A stretch of 64,000 nucleotides of DNA from Chromohalobacter moromii (GCF_023091865.1 NZ_JAHXDI010000001.1:372001-436000), one strand, 5' to 3'. Positions 44,357 to 54,911 are shown, numbered from the stretch's first letter. Translations and numbers: made by a program. The notes: a model not told the origin generated them from the sequence alone.

Positions 44357-47151
44357 GCTTTCTCCTTCTGCTTGGAGGGGCGGTGCGATGTGGTTACCTT
44401 GCCCAGGTTGGCAAGGATCATCAGCGTGGCACCGACCACGGTAAGATAGACACCGAGATCGAACAGCATGGCCGTCGCCAGCTCCACGTCACCGATCAGC
44501 GGGATGTGGAAGTGGCCGAAGGCCGAGGTCAAGAACGGATACCCGAAGACCCAACTGCCGACCCCGGTCAGCGCGGCAATGGCGACGCCAGCGACGGCAA
44601 TCGGCTGATACTGGAACGACAAGCGTTGCTGGGCCCATTCGACCCCATGGGCGATGTACATCAAGATCAGCGCCACCGCCGTCACCAGCCCCGCGATGAA
44701 GCCACCGCCTGGAGCGTTATGGCCGCGCAGGAAAATGAAGACCGAGACCAGCAAGGCCATGGGCAATAGCGATTGGGAAACCGAGGCCAGAATCATAGGG
44801 TAGCGGTCCGGCGACCAGGGGCGTCCCTCGCTATCGCTGGAGGGCATGAACAGGCGCAAGCGATTGAGTAGCTTGTAGATGCCGATTCCCGCGATGCATA
44901 ACACCGTGATCTCGCCCAGCGTATCGAAGCCACGGAAATCGACCAAAATGACATTGACCACATTATGCCCGCCGCCGCCGGGCACACTGTGCTCGAGGAA
45001 GTAGTCGGAAATCGAGTTCAAGGGGCGTGTCAGCAGGGCATAGTTAAGGCTCGCCACAACACCGCCGAAGCCCGCTGCCATCAGAACATCGCGCACGATG
45101 CGCGACGCACTCGACTCTTTGGGCGTCTTCTGTGGTAGGAAGAAGAGCGCCAACATCAAGAGGATGACCGTGACCACCTCGACTGCTAACTGGGTCAGTG
45201 CCAGGTCAGGCGCCGAGAAGCGCGCGAAAGCCAGCGATGCCATCAAGCCGACCACCGAGAGCATGATCAGCGAAATCAGGCGGCGGCGGTGCAGGAAAGC
45301 CGTCGCCAAACCGGCGAAACAGGTGATCGCGGCACCGACGATGAGTAAGGGATCGGCCTCCTGAATGGCCAACTCGCCTTTCAAGGTCTCGATTCCCATC
45401 AAACTCATGCCAGACACGACCAGGGCGCTGATGACGACCCACAGCATGTAGCGTTGCAACGAACCGTTTTCGAGGGTATCGATGCTCCATTGAGTGAAGC
45501 GCACTAGGCGTTGCACGGCGCCCTCGAAGATTGCCAGCGAGTCACGCGATGGGAATTGGCGGTGGAAGGTGAACAGATGCTGGCGTAGCACGTACACCAT
45601 GAGGCCACCGACCAACGCGATTGCGCTCATCAGCAAGGGCAGATTGAAACCGTGCCAGATGCTGAGGTGAAGTTCGGGAGCGGGCATCGTCAAGGCGGCA
45701 TTGGCGGCGGCCGTCAATAGCCCCGTGGCGATGAAGGCAGGGAAAAGCCCGACGATGATGCACACGATGGCGAGCACCAGGACGGGCAGACGCATGGGAA
45801 ATGGTGCTTCGTGCGGGGTCTTCTCCAGCTCACGCGGCTTACCGTCGAAGAAAGTATTGCGCACGTAGCGTAGCGAGTACGCGGCAGCCAGGATGCTTCC
45901 GATGGTAGCCAGGGCGGGAATCAGCCATGCCAGGCCGCCGAGAAGCGGCGTCTCAAGCGTCTCGGCGAGCATCATCTCCTTGGAGAGAAAACCGTTGAGC
46001 AAGGGAAAACCGGCCATTGCGGCGGCGGTAATGGTAGCCAGCGCCGTGGTCATCGGCATGTAGCGCCATAGCCCTTTGAGCTTGCGAATGTCCCGCGTGC
46101 CGCATTCGTGGTCGATGATGCCGGCGGTCATGAATAGCGCCGCCTTGAAGGTCGCGTGGTTGAGAATATGGAAAATGCCGGCAACCACTGCCATCTGGCT
46201 GTTGAGGCCGAACAGCATGGTGATCAGCCCCAGGTGGCTGACCGTCGAATATGCCAGAATCGTTTTAAGATCGAGCTTGATCAGCGCGAAATAGGCGCCG
46301 AAAAGCATGGTCACCAACCCGGTCAAGCTGACGAGGTACAGCCACTCTTGCGATCCGGCCAGCGCCGGGTGCAGGCGAGCCAGCAGGAAGACCCCAGCCT
46401 TGACCATGGTGGCCGAGTGCAGAAAGGCCGATACCGGTGTCGGTGCCGCCATGGCTTGGGGAAGCCAGAACTGGAACGGAAACTGCGCCGACTTGGTGAA
46501 CGCGCCGAGCAGAACCAATAGCAGTGCTGGCAGATAACGCGGATCTGCAAGTATGACATCGCGGCTATCGAGCACCGTCTGCATATCGAAGCTGCCCACG
46601 ATCTGGCCGATCAGAATAAAGCCAGCAAGCAGTGCCAGCCCTCCCATGCCGGTGACGGCCAGCGCCATGCGAGCCCCTTTGCGTGCGGCTGACTGATGGC
46701 TCCAGAAGCCGATCAGCAAGAAGGACGATAGGCTGGTCAACTCCCAGAACATCCATAGCAGGATCAAGTTGTCGGCCATCACGATGCCCAGCATCGAGGT
46801 CATGAAGAGCATCAAATACGCATAGAAGCGCGGCATATTGTCCGCTTCGGCCAGGTAGTGGCGCGCATAGAGGATGATCAGCAGCCCGATCCCTAGGATC
46901 AGCAGCACGAACAATAGCGAGAGACCATCGAGGCGCAAGGCAAGATCCAGGCCTAGAGCTGGCACCCACGAGAAGGCCAGGCGTGGAACATCGCCGGCGA
47001 GTACGCCGGGCGTCTCGCGTAATGTGACCAACAGTGCGATGAGGGGCATCACGGCGGTCAATAGGGCGCATTGGTGGCGTCGCTGGTTCGAACCCAGCAG
47101 TGGCAACAGACTGCCGAGCAGCGGCAACAGCACGATCAGTAGCAATGACAT
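44353..47151 (-). CDS. mrpA: Fused Mrp antiporter subunits A and B
   Basis: A 932-residue membrane protein. The first about 500 residues are the NuoL-like antiporter domain, with the conserved glutamate helix ('[22 protein letters not shown]') and lysine segment ('[19 protein letters not shown]'). The middle and C-terminal parts add the MrpA-specific helices ('[24 protein letters not shown]') and, at about 790-920, a domain equivalent to MrpB ('[25 protein letters not shown]'). This fusion is the hallmark of group 2 mrp operons (six genes A', C-G), known as pha in rhizobia, and important for salt and alkali tolerance. No strong ribosome binding site precedes the ATG. It is the first large gene of the operon. 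Confidence 0.95.
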   Translation of the reverse strand: MSLLLIVLLPLLGSLLPLLGSNQRRHQCALLTAVMPLIALLVTLRETPGVLAGDVPRLAFSWVPALGLDLALRLDGLSLLFVLLILGIGLLIILYARHYLAEADNMPRFYAYLMLFMTSMLGIVMADNLILLWMFWELTSLSSFLLIGFWSHQSAARKGARMALAVTGMGGLALLAGFILIGQIVGSFDMQTVLDSRDVILADPRYLPALLLVLLGAFTKSAQFPFQFWLPQAMAAPTPVSAFLHSATMVKAGVFLLARLHPALAGSQEWLYLVSLTGLVTMLFGAYFALIKLDLKTILAYSTVSHLGLITMLFGLNSQMAVVAGIFHILNHATFKAALFMTAGIIDHECGTRDIRKLKGLWRYMPMTTALATITAAAMAGFPLLNGFLSKEMMLAETLETPLLGGLAWLIPALATIGSILAAAYSLRYVRNTFFDGKPRELEKTPHEAPFPMRLPVLVLAIVCIIVGLFPAFIATGLLTAAANAALTMPAPELHLSIWHGFNLPLLMSAIALVGGLMVYVLRQHLFTFHRQFPSRDSLAIFEGAVQRLVRFTQWSIDTLENGSLQRYMLWVVISALVVSGMSLMGIETLKGELAIQEADPLLIVGAAITCFAGLATAFLHRRRLISLIMLSVVGLMASLAFARFSAPDLALTQLAVEVVTVILLMLALFFLPQKTPKESSASRIVRDVLMAAGFGGVVASLNYALLTRPLNSISDYFLEHSVPGGGGHNVVNVILVDFRGFDTLGEITVLCIAGIGIYKLLNRLRLFMPSSDSEGRPWSPDRYPMILASVSQSLLPMALLVSVFIFLRGHNAPGGGFIAGLVTAVALILMYIAHGVEWAQQRLSFQYQPIAVAGVAIAALTGVGSWVFGYPFLTSAFGHFHIPLIGDVELATAMLFDLGVYLTVVGATLMILANLGKVTTSHRPSKQKEKA

Positions 47152-47242
47152 GCAACTTGCTCTTGTCGTTTAACGTTTGGGGGTACCCGCGACCGTCCGG
47201 GCGGAGGTTCGGATACGAGTATGGACGGCGGTAGCGTGAACG

Positions 47243-47419
47243 TCAGTCGCGAACGACGGGTGGGTCCGTCAGATAAGGGCGTCTGATCCCTCGGGGTGCC
47301 AGCATCCAGGCAGGGGTGCGGTCGGTTGCATCGCCGGCTGGCATGAGTGACAGACGATGGGCACCGTAATGGCAGGGCATGCGCAGCGGCAGGCAGCCGG
47401 GCAGGGGGTGTCCTGTCAT
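47243..47419 (-). CDS. Possible 58-residue small protein or leader peptide before mrp
   Basis: An ORF starting ATGACAGGACACCCCC, with GAAGGAGGAGAG placed eight bases before the ATG, one of the best Shine-Dalgarno sequences in the window. The product (MTGHPLPGCLPLRMPCHYGA...) is rich in Pro, Arg and His, contains two cysteines eleven... residues apart in the first 16 positions region, and resembles no family I know. It ends 91 bases before mrpA on the same strand, so it could be a small protein or a regulatory leader for the mrp operon. The frame is open far upstream, but that part looks non-coding. Coding status rests on the ribosome binding site and position only. Confidence 0.4.
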   Translation of the reverse strand: MTGHPLPGCLPLRMPCHYGAHRLSLMPAGDATDRTPAWMLAPRGIRRPYLTDPPVVRD

Positions 47420-47725
47420 GGTGTCTCTCCTCCTTCGGAACGCTTTGGCGCGAAGCTGTGTACAGCGGCTTGTATTGCTTGGTGATTTATTGCGTCGGGC
47501 GCCAAAACGGGATGGTTGATCGAATGTACCATGTCCTTTCCTGGCCTCGCCATAGCCTGGATGGCGAAAGATGCAGCGGTGCATGTTTTTCAGGCCATGA
47601 TGACTCTGGTGGCGACGTCGTCGCCTAGGTAGCATGATCGTGCCCGGCAGCTGGCCCTGTCGGCCTGTTTTGGCCGCGTCGCTCGGCGTTTGGCCTTCAT
47701 CGTCGTCATTGACAAGGAACGATAC
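47420..47725. other. Divergent intergenic region, mrp side / transglycosylase
   Basis: 306 bases with no convincing gene. TTTGGCGC at 47444-47451 and GCGCCAAA at 47499-47506 form a perfect 8-bp inverted repeat with a 47-base interior that itself contains GCTG/CAGC pairing, just upstream of the small ORF. The right part should hold the promoter of the transglycosylase gene. Confidence 0.55.
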
Positions 47726-49027
47726 ATGAAACGACCCATTTGCAGCCTCGCATTGGGGCTTTGTCTGGCGGGATGCCAAGGCATGGCGACCAGCGATACT
47801 GCGGCTTCTTCGGCTCAGGTCGATAGTCTATCGGCGAAGGCGCCAAGTGCCGACACCGCTAAGACCTCGAACGATGAACAAGCGTCGTCGCGGGAATTCG
47901 CCGGGTTCGCCGCCTGGGTGGAAGACTACCGGAAGTATGCGGCGGCGGAAGGCATTGATGGCGCCACGCTGGCGGCGGCCTTCGACGATGTCCGCTTTCA
48001 GCCGCGAATCATCGAACTCGATCGTTCGCAACCGGAGTTCTCCCGACTGGTTTGGGCGTATCTGGACACGGCAGTCTCCGATCAGCGCGTCCGCCAGGGG
48101 CGTGCAAAACTCGATGATCAACGCGATGCCGCGATGCATGCGGAGAATCGCTATGCGGTGCCAGCCGAGATATTGACGGCGATTTGGGGGGTAGAAAGCA
48201 ACTACGGCAGCCATTTCGGCAGCTTCTCGACCATCGATGCGCTGGCTACGCTTGGATTCGAGGGGCGGCGTCAGGACTTCGCCCGTCGCGAACTGCTCGC
48301 TGCCTTGAAGATTCTGCAAAGCGGCGATATCGACCGCGAGCATATGCGTGGCTCGTGGGCGGGTGCCATGGGGCATACGCAGTTTCTGCCGTCGAGCTTC
48401 CTCGCCTATGCCGTTGACGCTGACGGTGACGGTCGCCGTGATATCTGGGGCAGCGTGGACGATGTGATGGCCTCGACGGCCTATTATCTCGAGGAGGCCG
48501 GCTGGCAGGCAGGGCAGCCCTGGGGTGTGGAAGTCACTTTGCCCGAAGATTTTGATTATGCGCAAACCGAGCTGTCGGTGCGTCATTCCAGCGCTGCATG
48601 GCGGGCACAGGGCGTGGCCGCACGCGAGGGAGCCTTGCCGACGTTCGACGCGGCCTCGGTGATCGCCCCGGCGGGGGCGCGCGGGCCGGCCTTCCTGGTG
48701 GGCCCCAATTTCCGCGCCATCATGCGCTACAACGCATCGACCAGTTATGCCCTGGCGGTCGTGACGCTGGCCGAGCGCATCGCTGGCGGCGACGGTATTC
48801 AAGGCGCCTGGCCCCGTGAGGTCGACCCGTTGTCGCGTACCCAGATCAAGGAAATGCAGCGTCGCCTCAATGCCTTGGGCTTTTCCACCGGCGGCTCGCC
48901 GGATGGGATAGTGGGACCCAATACCCGCAAGGGACTGCGCGCTTATCAACGCAGTCAGGGCGCTACGCCGGATGGCTTTCCTACGCCTGCCTTGCTCGAG
49001 GCACTGCGCGACGCCTCGGCGCGGTAA
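47726..49027 (+). CDS. Lytic murein transglycosylase, lipoprotein of the MltB type
   Basis: 433 residues. The signal ends in a lipobox LAGC (residues 14-18 region, 'LALGLCLAGC'), so it should be anchored in the outer membrane. After a Ser/Ala/Thr-rich linker, the MltB-like SLT_2 domain (about 70-350) carries the catalytic glutamate E157 in 'WGVESNYGSHFG' and 'SWAGAMGHTQFLPSSFLAYAVD'. A C-terminal peptidoglycan-binding domain (about 365-430, 'IKEMQRRLNALGF ... DGIVGPNTRKGLRAYQ') follows. It cleaves glycan strands with formation of 1,6-anhydroMurNAc. ATG at 47726 follows AAGGAA; an earlier in-frame ATG would spoil the signal peptide. Confidence 0.92.
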   Translation: MKRPICSLALGLCLAGCQGMATSDTAASSAQVDSLSAKAPSADTAKTSNDEQASSREFAGFAAWVEDYRKYAAAEGIDGATLAAAFDDVRFQPRIIELDRSQPEFSRLVWAYLDTAVSDQRVRQGRAKLDDQRDAAMHAENRYAVPAEILTAIWGVESNYGSHFGSFSTIDALATLGFEGRRQDFARRELLAALKILQSGDIDREHMRGSWAGAMGHTQFLPSSFLAYAVDADGDGRRDIWGSVDDVMASTAYYLEEAGWQAGQPWGVEVTLPEDFDYAQTELSVRHSSAAWRAQGVAAREGALPTFDAASVIAPAGARGPAFLVGPNFRAIMRYNASTSYALAVVTLAERIAGGDGIQGAWPREVDPLSRTQIKEMQRRLNALGFSTGGSPDGIVGPNTRKGLRAYQRSQGATPDGFPTPALLEALRDASAR

Positions 49028-49036
49028 GCGTGTCGC

Positions 49037-50389
49037 TCAGGCGGTCGCCGGTAGAGGTGTCGCGATCGCCTGCGGCGACGGATAGGCCGGCTCTGTTCCT
49101 CGGTCGTCGTCCAGCGTCGCGGAGAAACGCTCGATGGCAGCCACCACCTCATTGGCTCCCTGACGGATGCGTTGAATCGTCTCGCCGGCGTCCTCCGCAC
49201 GCTGCACCCCGCCTTCCACACTGCTCAGGCAGTCGCGCATCCCGGCATCGGCATGTTGGGTCAGTTCACGCAGGGTGTCGATCGTCGACACGATGTCGCG
49301 GGTGGCGTGCGACGTGCGGGTCGATAGCTCGCGCACCTCGCGGGCGACCACCGCGAACCCGCGGCCATGTTCTCCCGCGCGTGCTGCTTCGATGGCGGCA
49401 TTGAGCGCCAGTAGGTTGGTCTGCTCGGTGATTTGCTGGATATTCTCGATGACCGCATTGATGTCCTGCGAACGCCGTGTGAGTTCGTCGATGACGGTAG
49501 AGGTCTGGCGAATCCGAGCCTCGATATGGCGGATTTCCTCAACGGCCTCGCCGATGATGCGTGCGCCGTCGGTTGCGCTGACGTCAGTGTCGGTGGAAAT
49601 GCGATAAGCCATGCGGGCACTGTTCGATTCCGCTTGATGGCGCTCGATGCGCTGGGTGATATCGGTGGCGAACTTGATGATCTTGTACAAGTTTCCGTCA
49701 TGGTCGAAAACCGGGTTGTAGGTGGCCTCGAGCCACAGTGTCCGTCCCCGGCTATCGAGACGCTTGAACTCCCCAGCGATGAATTCACCGGCATTGAGGC
49801 GCGTCCAGAAGTCTCGGTATGCCTGGCTGTTGGCGTACTCGGCCGCGCAGAAAAGACGGTGATGCGCCCCCACGACCTCTTCGAGGCGATATCCCACGGT
49901 CCCCAGGAAGTTGGCGTTGGCCGTCAGGATATCGCCCGTAGGCGTGAATTCGATAATGGCCGTCGAGCGATCCAGGGCGTCGAGGCGGCTACGCATGTCG
50001 TTCTCGGCACGCACCTTGTCGGTGATGTCGCTAGCTGTCTTGACCACGCGCTTGACCTGTCCCGAGCGCCCGATGATCGGCGTATAAGAGGCTTCAAGCC
50101 AGACAGGTCGCCCCTCCTTGCCGATGCGCTTGTAGCGCCCGGTCATGTATTCGCCCTGCGCCAGTCGCCGCCAGAAGTCGCGATACGCGGCACTTTGTGC
50201 GTGAGCCGGTTCGCACAATAAGCGATGGTGTCGCCCTTGAAGCTCGTCGAGATGATACCCCGTTATCTTCAGGAAATTCTCGTTGGCATCGAGCACTGTC
50301 CCGTCTGGATGGAAGTGAATGATGGCGGTAGCGCGATCGAGTGCCTCGAGCATGGCGGCGTCGCGGCGATGCTGGCGGAAACGGACCAT
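49037..50389 (-). CDS. Soluble PAS-PAS chemoreceptor (BdlA-like), copy 1
   Basis: 450 residues without membrane helices. Two related PAS domains (about 12-125 and 134-247), each with 'ANxNFLxxxGY', 'HHRLxC' and 'YKxxxKxxxDIT'-type blocks, are followed by a short methyl-accepting signalling domain (about 255-430) with the conserved hairpin tip '[34 protein letters not shown]'-type sequence (hairpin residues E..A around 320-350). BdlA of Pseudomonas, which links redox or nutrient state to biofilm dispersal, has this layout. GGAGA lies five bases before the ATG. The upstream region contains a perfect 25-bp palindrome. Paralogue of the next gene. Confidence 0.9.
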   Translation of the reverse strand: MVRFRQHRRDAAMLEALDRATAIIHFHPDGTVLDANENFLKITGYHLDELQGRHHRLLCEPAHAQSAAYRDFWRRLAQGEYMTGRYKRIGKEGRPVWLEASYTPIIGRSGQVKRVVKTASDITDKVRAENDMRSRLDALDRSTAIIEFTPTGDILTANANFLGTVGYRLEEVVGAHHRLFCAAEYANSQAYRDFWTRLNAGEFIAGEFKRLDSRGRTLWLEATYNPVFDHDGNLYKIIKFATDITQRIERHQAESNSARMAYRISTDTDVSATDGARIIGEAVEEIRHIEARIRQTSTVIDELTRRSQDINAVIENIQQITEQTNLLALNAAIEAARAGEHGRGFAVVAREVRELSTRTSHATRDIVSTIDTLRELTQHADAGMRDCLSSVEGGVQRAEDAGETIQRIRQGANEVVAAIERFSATLDDDRGTEPAYPSPQAIATPLPATA

Positions 50390-50480
50390 GGAGTCTCCAT
50401 GTCTTGGGCGGTGAAAGATTCGCTATCAAGTGTTTCTTTTTGTTACTAAATGTATGGATGTGGTGCTAAAGCGAAACATT

Positions 50481-50505
50481 TATATGTACAAGAATTGTAC
50501 ATATA
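50481..50505. promoter_or_regulatory. Perfect 25-bp palindrome upstream of chemoreceptor copy 1
   Basis: TATATGTACAA and its exact reverse complement TTGTACATATA flank a three-base centre GAA. It lies 92-116 bases upstream of the receptor start at 50389. AT-rich, with no T-run function evident, it looks like a dimeric repressor or activator operator; the binding protein is unknown. Confidence 0.55.
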
Positions 50506-50601
50506 TGGTGGATCATGTCCATTTTTTTGACGCGAGTCATCGCCGGTCCACCCCCTTGCGGTGGTGGACCGATACGTGAAGAAGAGGCAAGGAGGCGCGT
50601 G

Positions 50602-51924
50602 TCAGGCGGAAGCGGCGTGCGCTGTGGGGGAAGCTTGTTCGGTATCGAGGTGAGGCCGGGTAGAGGCGACATGAGCGATGGCACTGACGACGTCGTTGGC
50701 CCCGGCACGAATTTTATCGATGGCATGCCCGGCTTCCCCCGCCATGCGGACGCCGTTCTCCACACTGCCTAGGCAAGCCTGCATGCCACCGTTCACTTCC
50801 TGTGTGAGGTCACGCAGGCTGGCAATGGTGGTGGTGATATCGCGGGTGGCTTGCGAAGTACGTATCGACAGTTGGCGCACTTCATGGGAAACCACCGCGA
50901 AGCCACGGCCATGCTCACCGGCGCGAGCAGCCTCGATGGCGGCGTTGAGCGCCAGCAGGTTGGTCTGCTCGGCGATGTCATGAATGCTTTCGATCACCGC
51001 ATTGATATCCGCGGAGCGCTGTTCGAGGGTTGCGAGCTGTTGCGACGTGGTCGCGACCTGATCGGCGATATGCCGAATCTCGGTGACGGTGTCGTTGATG
51101 ATGCGCGAGCCGTCGTTGGCGGAGGTCTCCGTGTTCGATGAGATGCGGTAGGCCATGCGCGCGCTTTCGTCTTCTCGCGTCACGCGGTCGGTGATGTCGG
51201 TGGCGAATTTGACCACCTTGTAAAGCCGCCCCTCGGCATCGAAGACCGGGTTGTAGCTGGCTTCGAGCCACAGTGTTCGGCCCTGTCGATCGAGGCGCTG
51301 GAACTGCCCCGACATGAATTCACCGGCGTTCAGGTGGGTCCAGAAATCGCGATACTCCTGGCTGGCGGCGTAGTCTTGCGCGCAGAAGATCCGGTGATGG
51401 ACCCCGCGGATGTCGTCGAGCGTGTAGCCCACCGTGTTCAGGAAATTGTCGTTGGCGGTCAGGATGTGCCCGTCCGGCGTGAACTCGATGATCGCCATGG
51501 CCCGGTCGATGGCATTGAGACGGCTGTTCATCTCCTGTTCGTCGCGCACTCGCGTGGTGATATCGGTCGCTGTCTTGACCACGCGGATCACCTTTCCGTG
51601 GCGGTCACAGATCGGATTGTACGAGGCTTCCAGCCAGAGAGGCTGACCATCGTGGGTCCGGCGCTTGAAGCGCCCGGCGATGAATTCGCCTTGCCGCAGT
51701 CGCTCCCAGAAGGCTGCATACTCGTGGCTCGCGGCCAGCTCGGGTGCGCAAAGGCGACGATGATGCTGGCCGATCAGGTCATCGGCACGATATCCGGTGG
51801 CATCGAGGAAGTTGGCATTGGCAGAGAGAATGCGGCCCTCGGGCGAGAACTCGATGACGGCCATGGCGCGGTGAATGGCGTCGAGCACGGCTTCATGATG
51901 GTGCGGCGAACGGAATAGGGCCAT
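50602..51924 (-). CDS. Soluble PAS-PAS chemoreceptor (BdlA-like), copy 2
   Basis: 440 residues, aligned with copy 1 from the first residues ([20 protein letters not shown] against [20 protein letters not shown]) through both PAS domains (HHRRLC and HHRIFC motifs) to the signalling tip ([20 protein letters not shown]). The second PAS and the signalling region are the most alike; the C-terminal tails differ. It lacks membrane segments, so it acts in the cytoplasm, probably as a redox or metabolite sensor for chemotaxis or biofilm control. GAGGT lies nine bases before the ATG. A 9-bp tandem repeat (TATCGACAG twice, 51980-51997) lies upstream, unrelated to the copy 1 palindrome. Confidence 0.9.
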   Translation of the reverse strand: MALFRSPHHHEAVLDAIHRAMAVIEFSPEGRILSANANFLDATGYRADDLIGQHHRRLCAPELAASHEYAAFWERLRQGEFIAGRFKRRTHDGQPLWLEASYNPICDRHGKVIRVVKTATDITTRVRDEQEMNSRLNAIDRAMAIIEFTPDGHILTANDNFLNTVGYTLDDIRGVHHRIFCAQDYAASQEYRDFWTHLNAGEFMSGQFQRLDRQGRTLWLEASYNPVFDAEGRLYKVVKFATDITDRVTREDESARMAYRISSNTETSANDGSRIINDTVTEIRHIADQVATTSQQLATLEQRSADINAVIESIHDIAEQTNLLALNAAIEAARAGEHGRGFAVVSHEVRQLSIRTSQATRDITTTIASLRDLTQEVNGGMQACLGSVENGVRMAGEAGHAIDKIRAGANDVVSAIAHVASTRPHLDTEQASPTAHAASA

Positions 51925-51979
51925 CTCCTGAGTACCTCTTATTATCCTTGGCGAAATCTTGTCGAGGGCTACTACTTAA

Positions 51980-51997
51980 TATCGACAGTATCGACAG
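51980..51997. repeat. Tandem 9-bp repeat upstream of chemoreceptor copy 2
   Basis: TATCGACAG occurs twice without spacer, 56-73 bases upstream of the start of the gene at 51924. Its meaning is unknown; it could be a direct-repeat binding site. Confidence 0.6.
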
Positions 51998-52107
51998 CGG
52001 ATTGAGGTCCTCGCGAATCGCATGCGCGAATAAGCAAACTACGAGCACGTTAGCGCCTGAGCCATCGTCGCATAAAGAGGTGGCTCGGACGGGGCGTCGG
52101 ATGAGGG

Positions 52108-52818
52108 TCAGAATAGGCGTGCGAGCAGTGCGGTCACGGCGGTTTCGACGCGCAGGATGCGCTCACCGAGATGTACGCCTTCGAAGCCGAGAGCCGTGAA
52201 ACGCTCGACCTCGTAAGGCACGAAGCCGCCCTCGGGGCCGATCGCCAGTGTGATGGGCTCGTCGAGGCCGCGCGGGCAGGTCGTGGCCATGCCGGGATGC
52301 GCGATCAGCGCGCGACGCCCGCTCAGTTGTGCAGGCAGGCGATCCTCGATGAAGGGTTTGAAACGTGGCTCGAATGTCACGCATGGCAGATGCGTGTCGC
52401 GTGCCTGCTCGAGCCCGAGGATGAGATGATGGCGGATCTTCTCGGGGGCCAATTCCGGCGACTGCCAGTAGCTTTTTTCGACGCGCCGAGTATGCAGCAG
52501 GGTAAGTTGTTTCACCCCCAATGCGGTGACGTGCTCGAGCGTACGGGCTAGCATGCGAGGACGCGGCAGTGCCAGCAGCAGATGAACCGGCAATGGCGCG
52601 GGGGGATCGCGATCCAGAGTGACCGTGAAAATGGCGCCCGTGTCGTCCAATGATTGCAGCCTACCGCGCCCCAGCGCGCCGCCGACCAGTCCCACGCTCA
52701 GTTCGTCGCCGGGCACGGCGCGATGTATTTCGCGCAGGTGGCGTAGGCGTACGGGGTCGCGCAGATGCATGCGCTGGGCATCGAGGCGGTCGTTGTCGTC
52801 GAAGAGGATGAGGTTCAT
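52108..52818 (-). CDS. rsmE: 16S rRNA (m3U1498) methyltransferase RsmE
   Basis: 236 residues, a SPOUT-class enzyme methylating U1498 of 16S rRNA in the assembled 30S subunit. N-terminal PUA-like domain (about 1-70, 'HLREIHRAVPGDELSVGLVGG') and the trefoil-knot domain with 'LALPRPRMLARTLEHVTALGVKQL', 'SYWQSPEL', 'LAIGPEGGFVPYEVE' and 'GVHLGERILRVETAVTALLA'. Length matches E. coli RsmE (243). It is divergent from phaR, with 117 bases between the starts. Confidence 0.95.
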   Translation of the reverse strand: MNLILFDDNDRLDAQRMHLRDPVRLRHLREIHRAVPGDELSVGLVGGALGRGRLQSLDDTGAIFTVTLDRDPPAPLPVHLLLALPRPRMLARTLEHVTALGVKQLTLLHTRRVEKSYWQSPELAPEKIRHHLILGLEQARDTHLPCVTFEPRFKPFIEDRLPAQLSGRRALIAHPGMATTCPRGLDEPITLAIGPEGGFVPYEVERFTALGFEGVHLGERILRVETAVTALLARLF

Positions 52819-52935
52819 GGAAGCTCCGTGAATGGCGCGCGTAGTCTACTATCATGGCCCCATGCTGTCGTGGGTAGCTTGCGCTGCTCGAATGTCGGTG
52901 CACAATGCAATGAAAGCCTTAGTAAGGACTGCGCC

Positions 52936-53394
52936 GTGCGCGTGATACGCAAGTATGCCAATCGTCGTCTCTACGATACTCAGCAGAGTCACTATGTGAC
53001 GCTGGAAGATTTGCGTTGCCTGGTGCTCGACGAGGTTCCGTTTCGCGTCGAGGATGCCAAGAGCGGTGAAGATCTGACCCGGCCCATCCTGTTGTCGATC
53101 ATCACCGAGCAGGAGCAGCGCAACGACAATGATGCCGATGTCTTCTCCAATAACTTGCTCGAACAATTGATCCGCATTTACGCCATGGGTCAGTCTTTGC
53201 CGCTGGCCCGTTATCTCGAACAAGGCACGCAACTGATGCTCGAACAGCAGCGCCATATGCAGGATCAGTGGCAGCAGGCGATTCGTCACTCGCCAGTAGA
53301 GACGATGCAGGAGCTGGCCGAGGAAAATCTGCGTTTCTGGCAGCGCATGATGCGTCAGAACCGGGCGTCCGACGATGATATGCCGGAACGCTGA
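52936..53394 (+). CDS. phaR: Polyhydroxyalkanoate synthesis repressor PhaR
   Basis: 152 residues. The N-terminal PHB/PHA accumulation DNA-binding domain is unmistakable ('[25 protein letters not shown]'), followed by a second conserved segment ('LSIITEQEQ ... [14 protein letters not shown]') and a Gln-rich helical C-terminus. PhaR represses phasin and its own gene and binds PHA granules. The start is GTG at 52936 with TAAGGA eight bases upstream; the frame is open further upstream, into the shared region with rsmE, but that extension is not family-like. It suggests that the organism stores polyhydroxyalkanoate; the synthesis genes lie elsewhere. Confidence 0.93.
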   Translation: MRVIRKYANRRLYDTQQSHYVTLEDLRCLVLDEVPFRVEDAKSGEDLTRPILLSIITEQEQRNDNDADVFSNNLLEQLIRIYAMGQSLPLARYLEQGTQLMLEQQRHMQDQWQQAIRHSPVETMQELAEENLRFWQRMMRQNRASDDDMPER

Positions 53395-53474
53395 CGCCTC
53401 GCTCTGTCGTGACGCACGCTTTCTGCCATAATGGCTCGATCTTTTTCGTCATAGCTCCATAAGGTCTTATCCAG

Positions 53475-54773
53475 ATGAAGGTTTTGATCATCGGCGGCGG
53501 TGGCCGCGAGCACGCACTCGCCTGGAAGGCAGCCCAATCACCACAGGTCGATGCTGTCTTCGTGGCGCCGGGGAACGCCGGCACGGCGCGCGAGTCGAAG
53601 CTCACCAACGTGAATGTCGCTGCCACGGACCTTGCCGGTTTGGAGGCGTTCGCGAGAGACAACGGCGTGGATCTGACCATCGTCGGCCCCGAAGCCCCAC
53701 TGGTCGAAGGCGTAGTCGATCGTTTCCGGGCCGCGGGACTGGCGATCTTCGGCCCGACACAGGCCGCTGCCCAGCTGGAGGGCTCCAAGGCCTTCGCCAA
53801 GGATTTCCTCGCCCGGCATGCGATCCCCACCGCTGCCTATGCCGCTTTCAGCGACGTCGAGCCGGCGCTGGCCTACGTGCGTGAGCAGGGAGCGCCGATC
53901 GTCATCAAGGCCGATGGCCTCGCCGCCGGCAAGGGGGTGATCGTGGCCATGACGCTGGAGGAAGCCGACGCGGCGGTGCGTGACATTCTCGCCGGCAATG
54001 CCTTCGGCGATGCCGGCGCGCGGGTAGTGATCGAGGAGTTCCTGGAAGGCGAGGAGGCCAGCTTCATCGTCATGGTGGACGGCGAACATGTGCTCCCCAT
54101 GGCCACCAGCCAGGACCACAAGCGCGCCGGCGATGGCGATACTGGCCCCAACACCGGCGGCATGGGCGCCTATTCGCCGGCGCCTGTCGTTACTCCGGCG
54201 GTCGAGCAGCGCATCATGGATGAGGTCATTCTGCCCACCGTACGAGGCATGGCCGCCGAAGGGCGCCCCTATACCGGTTTCCTGTATGCAGGACTGATGA
54301 TTTCGTCGCAAGGCGCTCCCAAGGTGATCGAGTACAACTGCCGTTTCGGGGACCCGGAAACCCAGCCCATCCTGCTGCGTTTGAAGTCGGATCTGGTATC
54401 GCTGTGCCTGGCTGCGACCCAAGGGCAGCTCGTGGCCCAGAATTGCGACTGGGACACTCGTGCGGCGGTGGGCGTGGTCATGGCGGCCGGTGGTTATCCC
54501 GACGCCTACCGTAAAGGCGATGTCATCGAAGGGTTGGACGGCGCCGAGGCTGTGGGTTGCAAGGTGTTCCACGCCGGCACCGCCTTGCGCGACGATGGTC
54601 GGGTCGTGACCAGCGGTGGCCGCGTACTATGTGTGACGGCCTTAGGGGCGCGTGTCACGGTGGCGCGCGAGCATGCCTATGAAGGCGTGGCCGCGATCGA
54701 TTGGCCTGAGGCGTTGTACCGCCGTGACATCGCCCATCGCGCGGTGGCCCGGGAGCGCGATGCCGGCGCATGA
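53475..54773 (+). CDS. purD: Phosphoribosylamine-glycine ligase (GAR synthetase)
   Basis: Second step of purine synthesis: joins 5-phosphoribosylamine and glycine using ATP. 432 residues, standard for bacterial PurD. Signatures: N-terminal '[21 protein letters not shown]', ATP-grasp region '[19 protein letters not shown]' and '[17 protein letters not shown]', and the family signature '[14 protein letters not shown]'. AAGGTCTTATCCAG precedes the ATG with a weak ribosome site. purH, its usual partner, is not next to it here. Followed by prkB after 138 bases. Confidence 0.96.
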   Translation: MKVLIIGGGGREHALAWKAAQSPQVDAVFVAPGNAGTARESKLTNVNVAATDLAGLEAFARDNGVDLTIVGPEAPLVEGVVDRFRAAGLAIFGPTQAAAQLEGSKAFAKDFLARHAIPTAAYAAFSDVEPALAYVREQGAPIVIKADGLAAGKGVIVAMTLEEADAAVRDILAGNAFGDAGARVVIEEFLEGEEASFIVMVDGEHVLPMATSQDHKRAGDGDTGPNTGGMGAYSPAPVVTPAVEQRIMDEVILPTVRGMAAEGRPYTGFLYAGLMISSQGAPKVIEYNCRFGDPETQPILLRLKSDLVSLCLAATQGQLVAQNCDWDTRAAVGVVMAAGGYPDAYRKGDVIEGLDGAEAVGCKVFHAGTALRDDGRVVTSGGRVLCVTALGARVTVAREHAYEGVAAIDWPEALYRRDIAHRAVARERDAGA

Positions 54774-54911
54774 GACGTTCGGCATGCCGCTCTACTAACG
54801 ATAAGCGACGAGCAGGGTAACGCGACATGGAAGCTGTACGATCGAGCAGTGCCGAGCGCGCGGTCAGCATGCGCCGAGTGTCGAAGATTTTGCGAACCGG
54901 AGAAACGCGCC

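Noticed and set aside
47828-48949. 373-codon minus-strand frame opposite the murein transglycosylase
   Set aside because: Shadow of a well-supported gene; composition typical of an antisense frame.
50545-50570. GGTCCACC/GGTGGACC hairpin after chemoreceptor copy 2 as a terminator
   Set aside because: On the gene's strand it is followed by A-rich, not T-rich sequence, so it is not a typical intrinsic terminator.
53538-54572. 344-codon minus-strand frame opposite purD
   Set aside because: Fully overlapped by purD with all its motifs; no independent support.
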